Below are positions 56,440 through 64,000 of a stretch of 64,000 nucleotides of DNA, piece after piece; position 1 is the first letter of the stretch; each line of letters opens with the position of its first letter. Source of the stretch: Euphorbia lathyris. Taxonomy: Eukaryota > Streptophyta > Magnoliopsida > Malpighiales > Euphorbiaceae. The position numbers and the translations under genes are program-made. The notes beneath the pieces were generated by a model. It saw nothing but the letters and a program-made list of their open reading frames with translations, was not told where the DNA came from and did not search any database. The DNA lies in contig NC_088916.1 of assembly GCF_963576675.1 (NCBI RefSeq), forward strand, positions 56,049,001-56,113,000, given 5' to 3'.

Positions 56440-58124
56440 CACTACAAAAAAGAGGGCTTTAACAGCCTTTTAATAGTGGCCTTTTTCAAAAATGATTTTT
56501 CGATATTTTGATTGAAGTAAAGAGCCTCCCAATATTGGGAGGCTCTTTTAGTCCCCGTGTTCTTTACCAACCTAATTTTTTCTGCCTTTTCATTAGGATT
56601 AACCACCCCATGGGCTTTATGCAAAGAAGTCTATTTGGACAGCCCATATAAAAAAGAGTCTTTTAGGCCCATTCCAACATATCATCTGATTTTAGGTTTA
56701 CTCTGATTTTAGATTTACTTTGAATCACGTCTTTCTCAGCTCATCTCGTCTTTCTTCTTCTTCTCCATCGTGCAGTTCTCCATTCCTAAACCTCTGTTCT
56801 TACAAATGTATTTTTGTTGAGCGATTATATTTGAAGACGAGCGACTCTCATTTCAGAACCACAGTGAGATGTGGCCGATGAGCAATCTGCGATCGTGATC
56901 CTGGCTAATAGGGACCAAGGGAGAGAGAGAGATCAGGAGCTCTTATTCCTCTCACCGAATCCATCCAGACTCATCCAACGGAGGCCACACAAATTCTTTT
57001 GAGCTCCGGTGAAAAATCAAATGTCGTTAGAAGATCAGATTTTCCTAATGATCTTATGTTTGGGTATCTACTTCGACTTTGCATTGCAGGTACGGTGGAT
57101 TCTCCTCAAGTTTGATTCTCCTCAAGTTTTGGATGACAAGTACGGTGGATTTTTAAACAGATCAATTGTGTAAGTGTTACAATATCGAAGTGAAATTTTT
57201 ACTGAATAATTCTGATCAATTGTGCAGGTTTCTCAAATTCAGTAAATGAAGAGCGGAAAGAAGAGTAGATTTCGTCAAATGATTCGCTACTTTAGGTTTC
57301 TCAAATTCTATGGCAGACCTTGATTTGATAAGGTGAGCCAGGAATTTATTTGTTAAATAACTCTGTCTTTGGCTTTAGTTATATTAGCACTTGTTAAATA
57401 ATACTTGTTAATCTTTTGAAATTTGGGGTTGTGTGCATCTTTGAACTAAGTTGCTGTAATGGTTTGATTTTTGAGGATTCTCAGTTCTTGTCATTATCTG
57501 TCAGTAGGCTTTGCAATTTCGGTCTTCAATTTGATATTCATCTTAGCTTGTGATTATCTATTACTTTCAATTAATTCTTTTAATTTTATTTACTTGTTGC
57601 AGTAAATAGATGTATAGGACAAACTTTAGAGTCATGAATGCACTTCATTAGTGGGAAATTAAGAATTCCAGCTTTTATTAGCTACATTTCCTAGTTCCTT
57701 GGTTAGATTTTATGAGCCACTGCCTTTTAATTTTGAAGGGATTCTTGACTCTATCTTGTATATGGTTAATGGCATGTCACTGGTCATTTAATATGGGTTG
57801 TGTAAAGCTTCAAATATGATATACTCATTTGGATGATTTATAAGTGTTGAATCTTGAATGTTATGATGTTTATTCTCTTTCTGGTATTTTGATTTTTAAG
57901 TGTTGAATCTTGAATATTATAGTTGATTGCATTTTAGGTTGAAGCTGCGTGTGATATGTTGATTAGGATAAAGTGAAATAAGTATCACTTTTAGCTAGTT
58001 CAAAAATGCCAATTGACCACTTTAAGGACAATTGGACATTTTAATAAACCAATTTAACTAAAAACTTACATTAATAGTTAAGTCCTACTAATAGTTTTTA
58101 TTATAATCTCTATATTTTGAACAG
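56440..58124. other. CACTA interior, left part: gene-like DNA, not identified
   Basis: A pyrimidine-rich CTTTCTTCTTCTTCTCC tract at ~56750 and T-rich stretches with AG acceptors resemble a promoter, leader and introns of a host gene. 56518-56545 holds a small perfect palindrome around GAGCCTCCCAATATTGGGAG. No exon could be matched to a known protein. Confidence 0.4.
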
Positions 58125-58304
58125 GCTTTTGTAAAATTGAAGAAAATGCTAGCAATAGTCTGTAAAACTTCTGAAAGTGTGAAGACTTTAGAGATTTATA
58201 AAGAAGGGAAGATAAACAACATTGTTGGTCTTCATGGCCTTGGATCTTCTGTTGGAAGGAAAATCAGTGGCTATTTTCTAGTTATCTCTCTAAAAGAGTT
58301 CAGG
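58125..58304 (+). pseudogene. Captured exon-like segment of unknown gene
   Basis: A CAG acceptor precedes ~59 open codons (words TSESVKTLEIYKEGKINN and GLHGLGSSVGRKISG) ending at a CAG/GCAAGA boundary, a possible GC donor. A candidate partner follows an acceptor at ~58378. It is not part of Argonaute. I do not recognise the family. Boundaries are approximate by a base or two. Confidence 0.4.
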
Positions 58305-58458
58305 CAAGACTACATTTTTTATCTTTATTTCTACAAAAGATCTAGATGATTGACTATAATAATTTATTTTGCATTAGGCAATATATTGGAGGTTCATACA
58401 TAATGATCCACAAAAGAAGCTAGCTCTTCCAGTGTTTGATTAGATGATTGACTAGATG

Positions 58459-59059
58459 TTTGATTTCTACCTGAACAGTCATGCATCAATTAAGGTAATT
58501 GGCTCTCCAGTTTTACAGTTTCCTTGTTAGTGAAATGGAATAACGCTCTATGAATTATGGGTGTAGGGTACAAGTAGGCCTGCACATTACCATGTGCTGT
58601 TTGATGAAAACAACTTCAGTGCTGATTTACTGCAAATGCTCACCAATAGTCTCTGTTATACGTAATATTCTTTCTCTGAATAGTCATGTTTCCATGTCTT
58701 CCCGTTTTATATAACATTTGCACTACTTAATTGGTTTTAATTGATTGTTGGCATATCTTTCAGCTATGCAAGGTGCACTTTCTTTGTTTCCTTAGGTATG
58801 ACCGAATCATCCTTCTTTCTCCTTCCCCCTTTCTGATTTGCTTCTTGAACATAACTGATGATCATTGTTAAATTTCTATGCAGTACCTCCTGCGTACTAT
58901 GCCCATCTAGCGGCCTTTCGTTCCCATTATAACATCGAGGGTGAAACATCAGATGGGAGTTCAAGTGGTCCTGCTGCTGGTGGAGCTGGGAGGAACATGC
59001 CGATTAGGCCTCTGCCTGCTATTAAGGACAACATGAAAGACGTTATGTTTTATTGCTGA
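58459..59059 (+). pseudogene. Argonaute (AGO5-like) C-terminal PIWI exons inside the CACTA element
   Basis: Four segments join in frame: to 58494 (FDFYLNSHASIK), 58567-58661 ([17 protein letters not shown]...), 58764-58795 (TYARCTFFVSL) and 58884-59059 ([20 protein letters not shown] ... [15 protein letters not shown], stop). All inner introns keep GT-AG ends. This is the end of the PIWI domain of the plant AGO1/5/10 clade; the [11 protein letters not shown] tail and LPAIKDN ending are nearest AGO5 as I recall it. RPAHYHVL holds the final catalytic His of the slicer tetrad. Everything upstream (N, PAZ, MID, most of PIWI) is absent, so no slicer can be made. The frame is undamaged. Only part of the parent gene was captured. 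Confidence 0.85.
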
Positions 59060-59584
59060 TCTTGTGGTGGGGCATCTTTTTGTAGTGGCTCCTTTCTATG
59101 AACAGTTTCTGAAGATAGGATATGACCAGTGCTAACTGTTTTTTTATAAGCAAATGCCTATATTTGAGGCGTGAATGCTTTGCTGTTTTTTGGGTTTTAT
59201 AGTTTTGAAACAAAGCAGGCATATGTTTATTGATGCTGGTAGTGGATGAATGATGAAATTACACACAAATTCGTGTATATATTTGCTTCATTCTCCATAT
59301 AAATATAGATATCTTCAATTCTAGCCTCTGTTATTGATGTTATTATGTGTTCAATCAAGCTAGTGATATTGAAATGACATACTCCATCAAATTTAGTTTC
59401 TTTTTTAATTTTAGAATCATGTATTGAATTTAGTAATATATCAAAAGTTGATTTTTTTTCATATTATGTGTTCTTTTTGAAGTGATTTGTACATTTAAAT
59501 TTGATTAATTAATCCATGATTACGGTAGGTAACAAATTGGAATATAAAAAATAGTATATATAATAAATAATGTATAAATTATGT
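59060..59584 (+). other. Captured Argonaute 3' flank
   Basis: AT-rich DNA directly after the Argonaute stop, plausibly its 3' untranslated region and downstream sequence, up to the CACTA subterminal repeats. No other gene is seen. Confidence 0.45.
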
Positions 59585-59835
59585 AGGGGCGGTTAGAGTC
59601 AAAGGAGATATTTTAGAATTAGGTGTAGGGGCGGTTTGAACCGCCCCTACAAATCTGTCGCTAATTTTTACTCTACACCGTCGGTGATGTTTTTCGTCGC
59701 TATTTTGTAGTTCCGGTCCCCTTTGGCGACAGATTTGAGGCGTTTGGTAAAACCGTCCCTAGACTTTGTAGGGGCGGTTTTAACCGCCCCTACAAGCAAA
59801 AAAAACTGCCTCTATAGATAGTTTTTGTTGTAGTG

Positions 59836-60520
59836 TAACTACTAAATATATTTACTTAACTCATTTACTAACTAAAAATATATTTACTAATAAATATAAG
59901 CATTTTCATACCTTATTAACTATTAAATATATATTAGGTGACTCATTTACTAAGTAAAAATATATTTACTAATAAATATAAATATTTTCATACCTTATTA
60001 ACTACTAAATATACTTAAGTAACTCATTTACTAAGTAAAAAAATATTTACTAACAAATATAACTATTTACATAACTTATTAACTAAATATACTTAGTTAA
60101 TTAAATATACTCATTTACTAAATATACTAAAATATTTAGATAACTAAATATACTCTTTTACTAACTAAAAGATACTTAGTTAACTAAATATCCTCATTTA
60201 CTAAATATACTATATATTTACTAATAAATATTAACATTTTCATACCTTATTAACTACTAAATATATTTAAGTAACTCATTTACTAACTAAAAATTTATTT
60301 ACTAACAAATATAAACATTTTCATACCCTATAAACTACTAAATTTACAAATATAAATATTTTCAAACCTTATTAACTATTAAATATATTTACTTAACTCA
60401 TTTAGTAACAAACATAGACAATATAATTACTTAGAAATATAAATCATACAAATATTAACAATATAATTACTTAGAAATGTAAGTTATTATACAAATATAA
60501 AATATTAATTACCTTATAGA
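59836..60520. repeat. ~80-bp minisatellite, right block
   Basis: Continues the block at 56030-56439 in phase. Landmarks at ~59900, 59985, 60236 and 60316 show the period; the middle (60050-60200) is reduced to short ACTAAATATACT words. Confidence 0.8.
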
Positions 60521-60581
60521 ATGAGGAGTAGAGAGATCTTTGAGGAAGAATGAAGAATGTTTTGTACATTTAGAAAATTAA

Positions 60582-62055
60582 GGCCTAATGCTCCCACAAC
60601 CCCATTAACTTGTCTAAATTGATTATTTTACCCCTCCAACTCATCGAATGTCCTATTTACCCCCTTAACTCCAGAAAAGTGGTATTTCTCACCCCTTATG
60701 GCATGAAGAGCGTGGATATGGAAAATTGGGCACTAACGGTAACAAAAAAAAAATTTATAAAAATCCCTAAAATCCAACAAATCCCTAATTCCTCTTTTCT
60801 TCCCGATTCCTCTTCTTTCTTTTTCATTCCTGTTGAATATAATCTTTTCCATTCATGTTCTATCGCATTCATTACTCGATTTATTGTTTAAGTGTTTTGT
60901 TCTTTATCTACAATTCGAATCTTCTCTATTATGTTGCTCTATCCCTTCTGAATTAAAGAAGCTACACTTTTCATTTACAACCTCAAAGAAAGTTGGTACA
61001 TTATTAATAGACATATTTGCCACACTTGCTATATCATTCTGTTGGGTCCCACATTCCTTTGCATCTTCAGTTTTGCCCACATAGCTGTCAATAAAGTCAT
61101 CTTCACCTTTGGCATTAATCATATGCAACATATCCATGTCATTCATTATCACATTTAACTCTCCAAACATCCCATTTCTCATGTAAATAGACCCATATTT
61201 TCCATAACCCATATTCCTAACCATCCACAGAATCTCAATCCGGCTAAATTTGTCAATTTGCATTTTACAACCATCCTGTATACTATCACCAACATATGAC
61301 AATCTATTACTTGCTTTCACTACCTTCCACCATAGTGCAATTTAACAGTGACTTCAGCATGACCCATCATAAAGCAAACTTTACTTTTCTCCACTGACAA
61401 ATGCAAAAAAATAAAAAATAAAATAAATTACAATCCATAAGATTCCCACTAACAAAAGACACTAACCAAAAAAAGTAGAATAAAAAAGTGATAGTGAAAT
61501 AAAAAAGCACATGCATGCCACTTTATGTCTTCATCTTTAATTTGCCACTAACATTCATATATATTCACAGAAAAACCTTTAAAAGAGGAAGTGCAGATTG
61601 AAAGTACACTAACCTTTACTTCGGAATCAGGGAGCAATGGCGCTTCAAGGCTGACATTAAGAGGAAGAGCATCTATGTTCATATGGAGCTTGTAGATTGA
61701 AAGTACATCGTTGAGGTGTGAATTTAGGGCTTCAAATTAAAAAAGGAAGTGCAGATTGTATATTACGATGAAAAGAGGAAGTATAAAACTCTCAATAATA
61801 GGGTCATTTTCGTCTTTTCAAATATAACTGTTGAGTTGTAAAAAAAAAGTGACCGAATTTGAGACGTGGCATTTGAGAAGTCAGACTTCAAGCACGTCCT
61901 TTACACCGGTCAATTCTAACCTTCGAAAATGAAAATGGAGGGGTGAGAAATACCACTTTTCTAGAGTTAAAGGGGGTAAGTAGGACATTCGATGAGTAGG
62001 GGGAGGTAAAATGACCAAATTGGACAAGTTAAAGGGGTTGAGAGAGCATTAGGCT
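60582..62055. mobile_element. MULE derivative with 9-bp target duplication
   Basis: Ends GGCCTAATGC and GCATTAGGCT are inverted copies; the TIRs continue with TTAACTTGTC(T/C)AAATT. Nonamers GAAAATTAA (60573-60581) and GAAGATTAA (62056-62064) agree at 8 of 9 positions. Same family as the MITE at 42914-43597. The interior carries a broken MuDR N-terminal domain but no catalytic domain. Confidence 0.85.
60904..61367 (-). pseudogene. MuDR-type transposase N-terminus (PB1-like domain), frameshifted
   Basis: From an ATG at 61367 it reads MGHAEVTVKLHYGGR, then a one-base shift at ~61322 leads to VKASNRLSYVGDSIQDGCKM, IEILWMVRNMGYG, LNVIMNDMDMLHMIN and an acidic tail to 60904. This layout (a beta strand ending HYGG, then LWMVRNMGY and a DMLHMI helix) matches the PB1-like domain at the start of plant MuDR transposases. 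The rest of the transposase is missing. Confidence 0.75.
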
Positions 62056-62323
62056 GAAGATTAATTATGATGTTTCGAGAAGGAGTGTAGTGAAATGTGA
62101 AGAAAGGGCAAAATGAGTGAAATGAAGTGTATATATATAAATTGTTTTATAATATATGTTTCGAACTCTACTTACAGCTTGGAAGCAGAGTTCGCATGAT
62201 CTGACACCGATGATTCATTCACCGTTGTCAGCGAGACCAGTTATTCAATAATCAAAACCAGAAGTGGTGCCGGTTATTGAATAACCAGGGTTTTTACACT
62301 TTTTTTTTGTAGGAGGAGAAGGC

Positions 62324-62908
62324 TCAAGGCATAGACAAAGAAAAGACAAGCAACAAAACAAAAGCACAGGAATAACAAGTCCTGAGACTAAACCAATCTA
62401 CTGTAACATCCTCTTCCGCCAGAAGACAGGATATCTTGGAAGCCTGCAGGAGGTGCATCAAATTCATGATGACCCATAGCACAAGAACCTGCGAAGTTCG
62501 CCAACCAGTCAGTGGCACGGTTACCTTCCCTATACGTGTGAGCAATCTCAATTGTCCAGTCTCTATCTCGTAACTCTCGACAACGAAGGAGCAACCAGCC
62601 GTACATCGTGACTAGTCAGAAGCTGCAACACTACCCTGGAATCCAGCTCCACTTGGACGCGTCTAAAGCCTTTACTCCAAGCCAGCTGAAGACCAAAGAA
62701 GAGGCCCCAATTTTCAGCTAAGGTTACTGTACAGTGCCCAATACTCACACCAAAGCCTCCTAGCCAAGTGCCATGGTTATCCTGAATTAAACCTCCAACT
62801 GAAGTGAACCCCGGATTCCCTTTATAAGCACTATCCGTATTAACCTTGATCCAACGCGGATTAGGAGCCAACCACCGAACCCAAATACACTTTCTAAAAC
62901 CGAAATAC
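62324..62908 (-). pseudogene. 5'-truncated LINE: RNase H end
   Basis: The minus strand encodes the plant LINE RNase H (RVT_3): RWIKVNTDSAYKGNPG (Asp), LAENWGLFFGLQLAW (Glu), VELDSRVVLQLL (Asp), then after a frame change at ~62600 RDWTIEIAHTYREGNRATDW. A T run at 62301-62309 on the plus strand is the poly(A) tail. Only the last ~0.6 kb of a LINE is present. No target duplication was found. Confidence 0.85.
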
Positions 62909-63056
62909 TAAAGGGGTTTGCTTATTTATTTATGGAATAAGGGTTTTGGTCTGAGAAAAAAATTAAAATCTATTTGTACACAGTTGAGTTGCCCCTCCGT
63001 AGCTTCCCTCCACCAAGCCGTGGAGATTATCTTTCCTTTCCAATCTTCCTCTATAG

Positions 63057-64000
63057 ATGCTGGCACTACGCTTCCCTTTGACGACACTGTCGCTCGCAGG
63101 GACTCTTTCATGGCGGCATCCACCCTCCAACTTATGCCGTACTCAATTTCATCTAATTTCCCTCATATCACCCCCTACTTATCTTACAATTACCACGCCT
63201 TCCTTCTGTTCTGCCGCTCATATATCTCCTCAACTCACCGATCCAATCTCCGAAGACTCTTCAACACGAGTAAGAACATCACATTAATTCCACAGTTGCA
63301 CTGTTTTAGAAATTGGGCATTTGTTCTCTTAAAGAACTTGCACCTTCATTTGCATGACGATGGGATTATTCTTGCAGGGTCATTTGAAATCTGGTTTATA
63401 TTTAGTAGGTACTCCAATTGGAAATCTTGAAGACATTACCTTGAGGTACTTAGGACCTTTTTTTTTCCTATGGAATATTGCGAGTTTGGTGTGTGACGAA
63501 GCTATTCCATCTGTGCAGGGCTCTGCGTGTTTTGAAATCTGCTCATGTTATACTTTCAGAGGATACTAGGCATTCGGGGAAGTTACTTCACTACTATCAA
63601 ATTAAAACCCCCCTTGTGAGTTTCTTGAAGCTTTGATTTTTCCTTTCCTTATCATGTTGTTGATTTTTATTTCCGTACTAATTATATGCTTTAGGTTTTC
63701 AGCTGAGTTATCACAAGTTCAACGAGTCTCAAAGAGAGCAGTCTATTTTAAACAGGTTGAAAGAAGGTGAGATTGTAGCTTTGATCAGTGATGCAGGTAC
63801 ACCAGGCATAAGTGATCCTGGTGCAGAATTGGTAAGTTCATTGTATATATTATATGTTGTTTTCTTCAATTTTTGAAAGAAGGTTTTGCTTTCCTTTATT
63901 TTTGACAATTATTTGTTTTGTTGTATGTGCGCACCTTCATTAAAAAAAGGTTGTGTCTGTTTTCGTGTTGTATTAAGGAAATGGTAAAACTTTGATTGTC
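63057..64000 (+). CDS. RsmI-type rRNA small-subunit 2'-O-methyltransferase, organelle-targeted (5' part)
   Basis: Exons 63057-63269, 63378-63445, 63519-63615 and 63703-63831 join in frame (169 residues); the gene runs off the window. The start is fixed by a TAG immediately before the ATG. Residues 1-~70 are Ser/Leu/Thr/Arg-rich with almost no acidic residues for the first ~60, like a plastid or mitochondrial transit peptide. The tetrapyrrole-methylase fold follows: LYLVGTPIGNLEDITLRALR, ILSEDTRHSGKLL, LLSYHKFNE-like LSYHKFNE, and LISDAGTPGISDPG, all RsmI signatures. Bacterial RsmI 2'-O-methylates C1402 of 16S rRNA using S-adenosylmethionine; action on organelle small-subunit rRNA is inferred. 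All seen introns are GT-AG and no lesions are present. Confidence 0.9.

Larger units (their letters stand above)
56440..59835 (+). mobile_element. CACTA-type element carrying host exons (Pack-CACTA-like), TSD TAA
   Basis: It starts CACTACAAAAAAGAGGG and ends GTTTTTGTTGTAGTG, short inverted CACTA termini, with TAA duplicated at 56437-56439 and 59836-59838. The minisatellite repeats left and right join in register when the element is removed, proving a single insertion. The right end has GTAGGGGCGGTT and its inverse as subterminal repeats (59585-59790). There is no transposase frame. The interior instead holds gene-like DNA with splice signals, including the last four coding exons of an Argonaute gene and at least one further exon-like segment, so the element acquired host sequence. 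Confidence 0.85.

Noticed and set aside
62918..63430. A 170-codon alternative ORF over the RsmI start
   Set aside because: It does not join in frame to exon 2, whereas the frame from 63057 does and has a stop just before its ATG.

Overview
This is nuclear DNA of a flowering plant, most likely a eudicot: genes have GT-AG introns, background DNA is AT-rich, and the repeats are plant families (Copia, CRM-like and GGCGCC-PBS LTR elements, CACTA, MULE, L1-type LINE, Au SINE). About nine tenths of the window is transposable-element DNA, much of it nested. Only two host genes look functional: a six-exon UBE2W-type ubiquitin-conjugating enzyme (4250-6833, plus) and the first four exons of an organelle-type RsmI 2'-O-methyltransferase (63057 to the window end, plus).

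Layout. 1-2300: an inverted-repeat element, a dead Copia RT/RNase H fragment and a 304-bp foldback with a 5-bp target duplication. 2361-8954: two same-family MULE-like elements, in direct orientation, bracketing the UBE2W gene. 9866-16268: a tRNA-derived SINE directly upstream of a near-complete but mutated L1-type LINE. 16269-18892: AT-rich DNA with a 319-bp tandem duplication. 19058-33980: a second LINE ORF1, split by a 13.8-kb Copia element (Sirevirus-like, minus strand, TSD AGGGG), itself split by a 1.6-kb solo LTR (TSD AAAGA).

34250-42421: an AT-rich array and a CACTA (En/Spm) remnant, whose transposase-associated gene is split by a young CRM-like Gypsy chromovirus (TSD CGATC). 42424-46100: MITEs, a MULE transposase pseudogene fused to an inverted piece of mitochondrial atp1, and a plant-mobile-domain fragment. 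46106-55744: a non-coding LTR element (TSD GTAAG) of the same LTR family as the solo LTR, with a third partial LTR inside, sitting in a MITE.

55867-64000: an ~80-bp minisatellite split by a 3.4-kb CACTA-type element (TSD TAA) that carries the last four exons of an AGO5-like Argonaute gene; a MULE derivative with a MuDR N-terminal domain; a LINE RNase H fragment; and the RsmI gene. Exact target duplications make the order of many insertions readable. The strongest second-look items are the Argonaute exons inside the CACTA element, the atp1/MULE junction, the ~20-bp-phased palindromes upstream of the LTR TATA box, and the long extra ORF of the Copia element.
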